A stretch of 43,015 nucleotides of DNA. Source: Labilithrix sp. Its GTDB lineage: Bacteria; Myxococcota_A; Polyangia; Polyangiales; Polyangiaceae. Position 1 is the first letter of the stretch; each line of letters begins with the position of its first letter. Below, one piece after another: positions 36,568 through 43,015 of the stretch. Location: assembly GCA_019637105.1 (NCBI GenBank), contig JAHBWF010000060.1:1-43015 (forward strand), in the 5' to 3' direction. Position numbers and translations under genes: made by a program. A model generated the notes under the pieces. It was not told where the DNA came from, did not search any database, and saw nothing but the letters and a program-made list of their open reading frames with translations.

Positions 36568-38334
36568 ATGCGTCCCATCAAGTCGACGACCCTCCTCCTC
36601 CTCGCGTCCCTGGCAGCCGCCGTCTCCTCGGCCGCTCTCGTCAACTGCGCTGCCCCCGAGGAAGACGACGAGGAGGACGTCTCGGAGGACGCGATCACCG
36701 GCGTCAACAACACGCTCGGATTGGGGCTCGTCTACGATAGCTCAACCAGTAAGGTGAAAGCGACTCTGAAGAAGCCGCTCGGCGCGGGGGAGCGGCTCTT
36801 CATCCGCGTCCGCCGCGGGACCATCACCCACGAGTCGCAGAAGAACCTCGATTGCGGGGCGCTCACCGAGGCCACCCCCGTCACCAAGGGTGACATGCTC
36901 TCGAACGGCAAGACGCTCTACGACGGCCCCTCCGTCGATCCGTCGCTCGTCGACCTCCTCACCATCTACAACGACGAGCGCTGGTACGGCGGCAACGAGA
37001 CCGCCGAGATGCGCGCCGAGGTGGCGAAGGGCGCCGACGCGATCGTCGAGGCGTGCGTCCTCCGCGGCGGCAAGGTCCGCGCGAAGCTCCTCACGAACCT
37101 CGCCTACGCCTGGGACCGCGGCGAGGACCTGAAGAAGGAGACGAGCACGCGGAGCCGCAACGGCTCGATCCGCTTCCTCGGCGGCGACGGCGGCGTCGAC
37201 GGCGAAGACGAGCCCGGCGACATCGACGACGGCCGCGACGGCGGCGCCGAGGAGCCCTCGGGCCTGCCGGAGGGTCCGGCCTACAACACGATCGACTACG
37301 CCAACCTCTGCACGCAGGAGCTCGGCGAGATCCCGTTCTTCAAGAAGCTCGGCGACGGCAAGTACGAGACGTTCGACTGCCGCGACTTCATCGGCTCGAA
37401 CGGCGACGAGCCCGGCGGCGCCATCGAAGGCGTCGAGGGCGCGGTCGTCCCGCTCACGATCGACGACCGGCCGCAGACCGAGTGCAGCGACGGGCGCACG
37501 TCCTCGCGCAGCTACGACTGCGTCGACAAGTGCGACAACGCGATGTGGCTCACGGCGTCGTCGCACACGGGCCTCGGCCGCAAGGCCGCCTGCCAGCCCG
37601 GCGTCACGGTCACGACCGCGAAGAACGCGCAGGGCACGCACTGGGTCCTGCTCTGCCGGAAGGTCGACAACAGCAACGGCGAATCGATGATGAAGACGAA
37701 GGTCTTCAACGACATCGCGATGATCGGGAGCAACCCGCAGACGGGCAAGACCTGCTTCTTCCAGAACAAGGAGAACATCGGCAACGACGGCTCGCGCGTC
37801 ACGCACCCCGGCGACGTCGCCCGGTCGAGCGCGATCTGGCCGGCGACCCCGTCCAGCTACTGCACCAAGAGCTGCCACGGCGCCGACGCCTTCGTCCACT
37901 CGCCGTGGATCGACCAGGCGCTCCGCTCGGACGGCAAGAGCATCGTCCCGAAGATGGGCGAGCTCCGTGACTTCCCGATCTCGAACCTCGAGCTCCCGTA
38001 CAGGCTGATCAACGGGCCGGCGCAGGGCTTCCAGGTGCCGAAGCAGCTCGTGAGCGAGGAGGCCGCGCCCTGCACGACCTGCCACCGCGTCGCCGGGACG
38101 GCGTTCGCCGAGTTCGCCGAGTGGTCGACGGGCGAGGGCGAGGCCTACTTCGGCAAGATCACCGACAGCTACAAGAGGTTCGAGAAGTCGCACTGGATGC
38201 CGCTCCGCCTCGACGGCCTCGACGCCGACAACTTCCCGACCTCGAAGTGGGGCGTCGCGGTGAAGCACATCCGCAAGTGCATGGACGACGAGCGCGCCGA
38301 GGGCTGCGAGTTCGCCGACGTCCCGCAGCGCTGA
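36568..38334 (+). CDS. Lipoprotein with CX3CH and CXXCH heme motifs
   Basis: The 588-residue protein has a signal peptide (RPIKSTTLLLLASLAAAVSS) with lipobox ALVNC and an acidic linker (EEDDEEDVSED). A first domain runs to about residue 190 (FIRVRRGTITHESQ, CGALTEA). An acidic Gly/Asp loop follows, then a Cys-rich half with YDCVDKCDN, KTCFFQNKEN, PSSYCTKSCHGADAF (C-X3-C-H) and AAPCTTCHRVAG (CXXCH). The two histidine-tagged Cys pairs suggest two c-type hemes, one with rare spacing. It is divergent from the CX4CH lipoprotein with matching upstream boxes, so the two are probably co-regulated. A longer frame upstream (to 36508) has no ribosome-binding site. No known family was recognised. Confidence 0.8.
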   Translation: MRPIKSTTLLLLASLAAAVSSAALVNCAAPEEDDEEDVSEDAITGVNNTLGLGLVYDSSTSKVKATLKKPLGAGERLFIRVRRGTITHESQKNLDCGALTEATPVTKGDMLSNGKTLYDGPSVDPSLVDLLTIYNDERWYGGNETAEMRAEVAKGADAIVEACVLRGGKVRAKLLTNLAYAWDRGEDLKKETSTRSRNGSIRFLGGDGGVDGEDEPGDIDDGRDGGAEEPSGLPEGPAYNTIDYANLCTQELGEIPFFKKLGDGKYETFDCRDFIGSNGDEPGGAIEGVEGAVVPLTIDDRPQTECSDGRTSSRSYDCVDKCDNAMWLTASSHTGLGRKAACQPGVTVTTAKNAQGTHWVLLCRKVDNSNGESMMKTKVFNDIAMIGSNPQTGKTCFFQNKENIGNDGSRVTHPGDVARSSAIWPATPSSYCTKSCHGADAFVHSPWIDQALRSDGKSIVPKMGELRDFPISNLELPYRLINGPAQGFQVPKQLVSEEAAPCTTCHRVAGTAFAEFAEWSTGEGEAYFGKITDSYKRFEKSHWMPLRLDGLDADNFPTSKWGVAVKHIRKCMDDERAEGCEFADVPQR

Positions 38335-38364
38335 CCCCGCGGCGCGAAGAGCGCCCGCGCGTGA

Positions 38365-38398
38365 ACGCCTCCGCGCCGCGAGCCGGCGTCGGAGGCGT
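38365..38398. terminator. Hairpin between convergent genes
   Basis: A 9-bp stem ACGCCTCCG/CGGAGGCGT continues with 5 more pairs (CGCCG/CGGCG) after a single bulge, with a CGAGC loop. It lies between the stops at 38334 and 38446 and may act on both strands. Confidence 0.6.
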
Positions 38399-38445
38399 CG
38401 TCGTGTCGGGGGGGCAGGCCTCCCCGCGTCGGTGGGCGCGCAGTC

Positions 38446-39501
38446 TCAGTCGTCGCCGGCGGGCGGCGCGGGCGCGCGCGTCGGCGGCGGCGGCGCCATC
38501 GCCTCGTCGGAGAGCGGCGCCATCGCCTCGTCGGAGAGCGGCGCCATCGCCTCGTCGGGGAGCGGCGCCATCGCCTCGCCGGAGAGCGGCGCGAGTGCGT
38601 CGTCGACGGGCGGCTCGGTCGCGCCGGTCGACGCGTCGGCCGGCGTCGACCAGGCCTCGACGAGCGGGGGCGGCTCCTCGAGCGGCGGCTCCACGCCGGG
38701 CGGCCGCGGCGCGTAGCGCGCGAACCCGCGCGTGTTCGAGACGTCGTCGACGAAGCCGAAGCTCCGCGGCGGATCGGGCGGCGTGGCTTCGGTGAAGCCG
38801 TCCGGGACCGTGTCCTCGGGCATCGTGCTCGGGTCCGAGCACGTCAACATGACGGCGCTGCTGCACTCGGCCACGCACTGCGCGGCGACCTTGGCCTTGC
38901 AGGTCGTGAAGCCGTCGACGGAGCATCGGATCTGGCAGGCGACGTGCGCCTCGACCGAGCAGGTCGCCTCGCAGGAGGCCTTGCAGGTGCCGTTGCACGA
39001 CGCGTCGACGCGCTTCTGGCAGTTCTGCCGGCAGCTCTGGTCGCACTGCCCCTCGCAGGTCTCGCGGCACTGCTCGGAGTTCCACGCGCCGGCGCAGAGC
39101 TTCCTGCAGTTGTCGTCGCAGCGCCCGTCGCACGAGACGTGGCAGGAGACGTCGCCGCTGGCGGCGCAGTCGATCCCGCAGTCGGAGTTGCAGCTGTCGA
39201 GGCAGGTGCCGGTCGCCTCCGCCCCGCACTGCCCGTCGCAGGCGGCGCCGAGGGTGGCGTCGCAGACGGCGTCGAAGTCGATCTCGGAGCAGCGGAGCGG
39301 GCAGTCGATCTTCGCCGTCATGAAGCAGCCCATCATCGGGCCGCCGCTCTGCAGCCCGGATCGGGCGTCGTTGTTGGGCTCGGTCGCGAGCGCGCAGCCG
39401 AGGACCCAGCTCGCGATGGTCACTCCCATCGCGGCGAGCGGTCTGACCGGACGCGCCGAGGGCCGGAGGTCCTCAGGGATCATGAGCTGAGACGAGTGCA
39501 T
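38446..39501 (-). CDS. Cys-ladder lipoprotein (CX3C repeats) with 8-residue C-terminal repeats
   Basis: From ATG 39501 (GGAG 6 nt upstream) the 351-residue protein has a signal with lipobox WVLGC (Cys36) and a Cys-rich region at about 55-220. It holds about 30 Cys, mostly three residues apart, as in CRETCEGQCDQSCRQNC and CNGTCKASCEATC. An acidic Pro-rich linker follows, then four copies of an eight-residue DEAMAPLS-type repeat (DNA repeat 38492-38587) and APAPPAGDD at the end. The even number of Cys and their regular spacing suggest a disulfide ladder in an exported rod-like domain. It lies downstream of, and on the same strand as, the Asn-rich repeat lipoprotein, so both may be expressed together. 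No known family was recognised. Confidence 0.75.
   Translation of the reverse strand: MHSSQLMIPEDLRPSARPVRPLAAMGVTIASWVLGCALATEPNNDARSGLQSGGPMMGCFMTAKIDCPLRCSEIDFDAVCDATLGAACDGQCGAEATGTCLDSCNSDCGIDCAASGDVSCHVSCDGRCDDNCRKLCAGAWNSEQCRETCEGQCDQSCRQNCQKRVDASCNGTCKASCEATCSVEAHVACQIRCSVDGFTTCKAKVAAQCVAECSSAVMLTCSDPSTMPEDTVPDGFTEATPPDPPRSFGFVDDVSNTRGFARYAPRPPGVEPPLEEPPPLVEAWSTPADASTGATEPPVDDALAPLSGEAMAPLPDEAMAPLSDEAMAPLSDEAMAPPPPTRAPAPPAGDD
38492..38587 (-). repeat. 24-bp coding tandem repeat, four copies
   Basis: Units at 38492-38515, 38516-38539, 38540-38563 and 38564-38587 with one or two mismatches. Each encodes eight residues of the DEAMAPLS type, so copy-number change would keep the frame. 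Confidence 0.9.
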
Positions 39502-39565
39502 GTGAAGCTCCGAGGTGGGCGGGCCGAGCCCGACCGAACGACGAGACCCGAGACGCGAGCGCCGA

Positions 39566-39600
39566 CCGCAGAGGCCGCGGACCAGCCACGACCTCTGCGG
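39566..39600 (-). other. Inverted repeat between the Asn-rich and Cys-ladder lipoprotein genes
   Basis: Perfect 9-bp arms CCGCAGAGG (39566-39574) and CCTCTGCGG (39592-39600) with a 17-nt loop lie in the 137-bp gap between two minus-strand genes. It could attenuate or process transcripts of the upstream gene. No T-run follows. Confidence 0.5.
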
Positions 39601-39638
39601 CGGCACGAGCTACGGACTTGCTACGAGAGCGGCGTCCG

Positions 39639-42125
39639 TCACTCCGGCTTCGCGACGCGGTCGCCGAGCGGCGCCGCCTCGACAGCCTCGACCGCGGCGG
39701 GCGCGATCACCGGGCCGACCACGGGGGCGATGACGCCCACGCCGCCGAGGCCGATGCCGCAACCGGGGAACGTCTGCGCGAAGCTCTGGTTCGCGGCGAC
39801 GTTGTTGGCCGAGTTGCCCGTGAACACGTTGAGGACCGCGTTCTGGTTGTTCGCCGTGGCGTTGACGGCGAGCACCATGTTGTTCGACGAGAACTGCTGG
39901 AGGTTCGTCATCGCCTGGTACTGCTGGGCGACCTGCTGGTTCATCGCGCGGGCCGTGCTCTGCGAAGCAGCGGTCTGGCTCGCGAGGTTGTTGCTCTGGT
40001 TGAGCGAGCCGGAGTTGAGCGCCGCAGCCGACGCGTTCCGGTTGACGCTGGCGAGGTTCCTGAGCGTCGTCGCGTTGTTCGCCACGTTCGCGAAGTCCGC
40101 GTAGCCGGTCGTGTTGCGCACGAAGTTGCCGGTGTTGTACGCGTCCTGCGTCAGGTTGTCGTTGTGCAGGTTCGCCTGGTTCTGGACCGAGTCGAACGAG
40201 CTCACGTTGTTGTACGAGTTCGACGTGACCGCGTTGCGCGAGTTCGCCGCGACCTGGTCGAACGCCGCCTGCTGCGCGTTGCTGAACACGTTCGAGTAGT
40301 TGTTGTCGAACATGTTCGCGTAGGCGCTGGTGTTCTGCGCCGCGGCGAGCTGATCGAACGACGCCGAGCGGGCGTTGCTGCCGAGGCTCGAGAAGTTGTT
40401 GTCGAACATGTTCGCGTAGGCGCTGGTGTTCTGCGCCGCGGCGAGCTGATCGAACGACGCCGAGCGAGCGTTGCTGGCGAGGTTCGAGAAGTTGCTGTCG
40501 AACATGTTCGCGTAGGCGCTGTTGTTCTGGATCGCGCTGAGCTGGTCGAACGACCCGGAGCGCGCGTTGCTGAACACGTTCGCGAGGTTGTTGTCGAACA
40601 TGTTCGCGTAGGCGCTGTTGTTCTGGATCGCGCTGAGCTGATCGAACGACCCGGAGCGCGCGTTGCTGAACACGTTCGAGAAGTTGTTGTCGAACATGTT
40701 CGCGTAGGCGCTGTTGTTCTGCGCCGCGAGGATGTTGTTGAGCGAGCTCGAGCGCGCGTTGTTGAACACCGAGTTCATGTTGAACGCGCCGACGTTCGCG
40801 ATGTCGCCCCAGCCGAAGCCGCCCCAGCCCCAGCCGACGGGGGCCGCGCCGATGCCGAACTGCGTCGCGAACGTGTTCGCGCCGTTGAAGGCGTCGGAGC
40901 TCTGGGCGGTGTTGGCCGCGTTGAGCGCGTTCGACGTCACGCCGGCGTTGCGCGCCGAGTTGGCGACGTTCGAGGCGCCCTGGGCCGCGTCCGCGTACTG
41001 CGCCGCGTTGGCCGAGTTCGCCACGTTCGTGGCGGAGCCGGCGTTGCGCGCCGAGTTGGCGATGTTCGAGGCGCCCTGGGTCGCGTCGGCGTACTGCGCC
41101 GCGTTGGCCGCGTTGGCCGCGTTGGTGGCGGAGCCCGCGTTGGTCGCCGAGTTGGCGATGTTCGAGGCGCCCTGGGTCGCGTCGGCGTACTGCGCCGCGT
41201 TGGCCGCGTTGACCGCGTTGGCCGCGGAGCCCGCGTTGCTCGCCAGGTTGGAGCCGTTCGCCGCGTAGGTGTTCGCGTCGCTGAACTGCGCCGCGTTGGC
41301 CGCGTTGAAGGCGTCCGTCGCCGAGCCGGCGTTGCGCGCCGAGTTGGCGGCGTTGGTCGCGTAGGTGTTCGCGTCGCTGAACTGCGCCGCGTTGGCCGCG
41401 CTGAAGGCGTCCGTCGCCGAGCCGGCGTTGCGCGCCGAGTTGGCGACGTTGCTGGCGCCCTGGGCGGCGTTCGCGAACTGTCCGGAGTTCGCCCAGTTGT
41501 TCGCCTCCGAGCTCGCCGCGTTGAACGCGCCGGCGTTGGCGGCGTTGGCCGACTGCGCGGCGTTGGCGGCGCTCGACCACGTGTTCGCGTCGTTCGACGA
41601 CCACACGTTGTTGTAGCCCGAGGCCTGGTTCCGCGCGAACTGCGTGCTGGTGCCCGTCGCCGCCGTGTTCGCGATGTTCGCGGTCGTCGCGATCGACGTG
41701 CTGTCCATCGTGTCGATGGCGGTGGCGTTCTGCCAGCTGGCCGCGTTCTGCTGCGCGAGCAGGTTCGCCTGCTGGTACGCGCTGGTGAAGTTCGAGACCT
41801 CGTCGAGCATCGAGGTGAACGAGCTGTCGAGCGCGCTCGAGTTCGCGGTGCTCGCGATCAGCGTCTGCTGGTTGTTCTGATCGAGCGCGAACAGCTGCGC
41901 GTTGACGTTCGAGAACGACGACTGGTCGAGGGCGACGAAGTCGATGAGGTTGTTCGAGTTGATGTCGAAGATGCCGGTACCGGTGCAACCGTTGACGGCG
42001 AAGCCACGCGACGTGATCGCAGACTTGGTCTGTTGCGGCGCGTTTGCCTGCTCGTCCCCACAGCCAGCCAGTGCGGCAGCGAGCATACCGAGCACAACAC
42101 CGCTCACAGAGAAATGCCTTTTCAT
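39639..42125 (-). CDS. Asn/Ala-rich lipoprotein with eleven 32-residue repeats
   Basis: From ATG 42125 (AAGGAG 8 nt upstream) the 828-residue protein has signal peptide MKRHFSVSGVVLGMLAAALA and lipobox LAGC (Cys22). Residues about 60-210 are Asn/Ser/Thr/Ala-rich without clear repeats. Residues 212-403 are six 32-residue repeats (type A: ANAAQYADATQGASNIANSA then RNAGSATNAANA). A hinge at 404-456 contains GWGWGGFGWGD. Residues 457-616 are five more 32-residue repeats (type B: ARSGSFDQLSAIQNNSAYAN then MFDNNFSNVFSN). The rest is Asn-rich and ends in a hydrophobic Gly/Val/Pro tail (GLGGVGVIAPVVGPVIAPAA). It is almost free of Cys and poor in charge. A repetitive surface fibre, adhesin or matrix protein is the best inference. 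No database family was recognised. Confidence 0.85.
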   Translation of the reverse strand: MKRHFSVSGVVLGMLAAALAGCGDEQANAPQQTKSAITSRGFAVNGCTGTGIFDINSNNLIDFVALDQSSFSNVNAQLFALDQNNQQTLIASTANSSALDSSFTSMLDEVSNFTSAYQQANLLAQQNAASWQNATAIDTMDSTSIATTANIANTAATGTSTQFARNQASGYNNVWSSNDANTWSSAANAAQSANAANAGAFNAASSEANNWANSGQFANAAQGASNVANSARNAGSATDAFSAANAAQFSDANTYATNAANSARNAGSATDAFNAANAAQFSDANTYAANGSNLASNAGSAANAVNAANAAQYADATQGASNIANSATNAGSATNAANAANAAQYADATQGASNIANSARNAGSATNVANSANAAQYADAAQGASNVANSARNAGVTSNALNAANTAQSSDAFNGANTFATQFGIGAAPVGWGWGGFGWGDIANVGAFNMNSVFNNARSSSLNNILAAQNNSAYANMFDNNFSNVFSNARSGSFDQLSAIQNNSAYANMFDNNLANVFSNARSGSFDQLSAIQNNSAYANMFDSNFSNLASNARSASFDQLAAAQNTSAYANMFDNNFSSLGSNARSASFDQLAAAQNTSAYANMFDNNYSNVFSNAQQAAFDQVAANSRNAVTSNSYNNVSSFDSVQNQANLHNDNLTQDAYNTGNFVRNTTGYADFANVANNATTLRNLASVNRNASAAALNSGSLNQSNNLASQTAASQSTARAMNQQVAQQYQAMTNLQQFSSNNMVLAVNATANNQNAVLNVFTGNSANNVAANQSFAQTFPGCGIGLGGVGVIAPVVGPVIAPAAVEAVEAAPLGDRVAKPE
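40278..40757 (-). repeat. 96-bp coding tandem repeat, five copies (type B)
   Basis: Five 96-bp units: 40278-40373, 40374-40469, 40470-40565, 40566-40661, 40662-40757. The segment spelling QNNSAYANMFD (or QNTSAYANMFD) recurs at exactly 96-bp spacing. Neighbouring copies are nearly identical, which indicates recent duplication or gene conversion. Confidence 0.97.
40917..41492 (-). repeat. 96-bp coding tandem repeat, six copies (type A)
   Basis: Six 96-bp units between 40917 and 41492 encode 32-residue blocks beginning ANAAQ(Y/F) or ANSGQF. They share NSARNAG with only local changes. A degenerate seventh copy (ANTAQSSDAFNG) borders the hinge. Confidence 0.95.
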
Positions 42126-42524
42126 GACGGTACTCCTTGGTCGTCTCACTATGGAGAGCCGCCTGCGTGCGATCGCAGGCGAGCCCACGTCCCCGCGTCG
42201 GGCGAGTCGCGGGTGGGCGTCGAGCAACCGACATGCCCCGGCTCGGCCACCTCGCGAGCGCGGACGCGAGGTCCTTTCGAGCGAATTTGACGCGCGGCGA
42301 ACGCTGTCGGGACGGAGCGCGCGGAGGCCGTCGAACGGCGGAGGCTGACGTCGCGCACAGCGATGGACTCAGCGCGAAGCGAAGATCTGCACAGTCTGAG
42401 AGCAGGGTAGGGAGGCGAGTGCCAGCGAGAGCGTTCGCCGCCGAACGCGAGCGAGGCATTCGTCACGGATGACGCCCGCTACCTCGCCTCTCCTGCATGA
42501 CTTCGGGCGCGAACGCTGAGCACC
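42126..42524. other. Intergenic region upstream of the repeat lipoprotein (399 bp)
   Basis: No coding frame is supported: translations are Arg-rich and unlike any family. It contains the ribosome-binding site of the lipoprotein, and an inverted repeat (GCCTGCG 42161-42167 with CGCAGGC 42174-42180) about 40 bp upstream of the ATG. No clear promoter was found. Confidence 0.5.
42161..42180 (-). promoter_or_regulatory. Inverted repeat in the leader of the repeat lipoprotein
   Basis: A 7-bp perfect stem with a 6-nt loop, 36 bp upstream of the ATG. It may be a regulator site or an RNA hairpin. Confidence 0.4.
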
Positions 42525-42740
42525 TCGCTCGACCGTTGCCTCGCTCGACCGTTGCGTCGCGACCGCGATTCCGCTCGACCGTTGCGTCGCGACCGTGAAT
42601 CCGCTCGACCGTTACGTCGCGACCGTGAATCCGCTCGACCGTTGCGTCGCGACCGTGAATCCGCTCGACCGTTGCGTCGCGACCGTGAATCCGCTCGACC
42701 GTTGCGTCGCGACCGTGAATCCGCTCGCCTGTTGCGTCGC
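42525..42740. repeat. 30-bp tandem repeat array
   Basis: A core CGCTCGACCGTTGCGTCGCG plus ACCGTGAATC recurs every 30 bp at 42542, 42572, 42602, 42632, 42662 and 42692, with a decayed seventh copy at 42722 and a half copy at 42526. Copies differ by zero to two bases. There are no unique spacers, so it is a satellite and not a CRISPR array. Both strands stay open because 30 is divisible by 3. Confidence 0.95.
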
Positions 42741-43015
42741 GCGGACCGTTTCGTCTCGTGGTTCGCTCGACCATGCATCGCTCGCTCAACCGTTTGTCTC
42801 GCTCGAGCGTGGGACGTCGCGGCTGTACGCTCGACCGTTCGGCTCGCCGCGCGAGGGATCGCTCGACCGTTGCGTCGCTCGACTGCTTCTTCGCGGACCC
42901 GTTTTGTTTCGGGGGATCGCTCGCCGCGCGTCGCTCGCTCGACCGTTCGTCTCGCTCGACCGTTTGACGTCACCGTGGTTCGCTCGACCGTGCATCGGTC
43001 GAACCGTCCCTCGTT
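42741..43015. repeat. Dispersed copies of TCGCTCGACCGTT running off the window end
   Basis: The core of the 30-bp unit recurs at irregular spacing (near 42762, 42784, 42827, 42859, 42937, 42953 and 42979) among degenerate sequence up to the last base. It looks like the eroded or seeding part of the adjacent array. No gene is supported here. Confidence 0.8.

Noticed and set aside
39618-42290. Long open frame antisense to the repeat lipoprotein
   Set aside because: It mirrors the 96-bp repeats and gives Arg/Val-rich repetitive sequence; the minus-strand frame has signal peptide, lipobox and ribosome-binding site.
42525-42740. CRISPR array
   Set aside because: The 30-bp unit repeats head to tail with no unique spacers, and no cas gene is in view.
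42463-42973. Arg-rich coding frames on the minus strand over the repeat array
   Set aside because: They are open only because the unit is a multiple of three and lacks stops; two frames are open at once, composition is Arg/Gly/Asp-Ala repeat, and there is no ribosome-binding site.

Overview
The window is very GC-rich chromosomal DNA from a bacterium, most probably a myxobacterium (Myxococcota, Polyangiales-like). The grounds are the mix of families: an FHA-domain sigma-54 activator, an AcoR-type sigma-54 activator, bactofilin, a DUF4388 protein, a class II amidotransferase-like protein, an MCE/MlaD protein, and about ten predicted lipoproteins with low-complexity Gly/Asp/Ser/Ala stretches after the lipobox. 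No rRNA, tRNA, CRISPR, integrase or transposase was found. The species call is inference.

Left part (1-13 kb): the 3' end of a possible VIT/vWA-type protein, a sugar-nucleotide pyrophosphorylase, a propeller-like lipoprotein, argS followed by a SPOR-domain protein, a 53-residue membrane peptide with a perfect Shine-Dalgarno sequence, an amidotransferase-like protein that lacks its catalytic cysteine, a small lipoprotein, an FHA/sigma-54 activator, coaE, a patatin-like lipoprotein behind a strong sigma-54-type promoter, and another lipoprotein.

Middle (13-31 kb): dnaE, a broken reading frame for a helix-hairpin-helix protein, a pentapeptide-repeat/bactofilin-like fusion followed by a plain bactofilin, an AcoR-type regulator divergent from an aldehyde dehydrogenase-DUF779 pair, a DUF4388 protein coupled to a TetR regulator, a crotonase, an rRNA 2'-O-methyltransferase gene with two frameshifts coupled to pyrF, a coiled-coil membrane protein, and a single-domain biotinyl carrier.

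Right part (31-43 kb): a surface and secretion region with a short Cys-motif lipoprotein, an MlaD-like protein, three large lipoproteins with c-type heme motifs (two of them unusual), a lipoprotein built on CX3C ladders, and an 828-residue Asn/Ala-rich lipoprotein with eleven clear 32-residue repeats. Two of the heme lipoproteins are divergent and share near-identical sigma-54-like boxes placed so close to the ATG that the mRNAs would have about 5-nt leaders. The window ends in an array built on a 30-bp unit that runs off the edge.

The best candidates for something undescribed are the 32-residue-repeat lipoprotein with its CX3C partner, the heme-lipoprotein divergon with its promoter geometry, and the pentapeptide-bactofilin fusion. 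Most junctions between convergent genes carry either a hairpin or a short tandem repeat.
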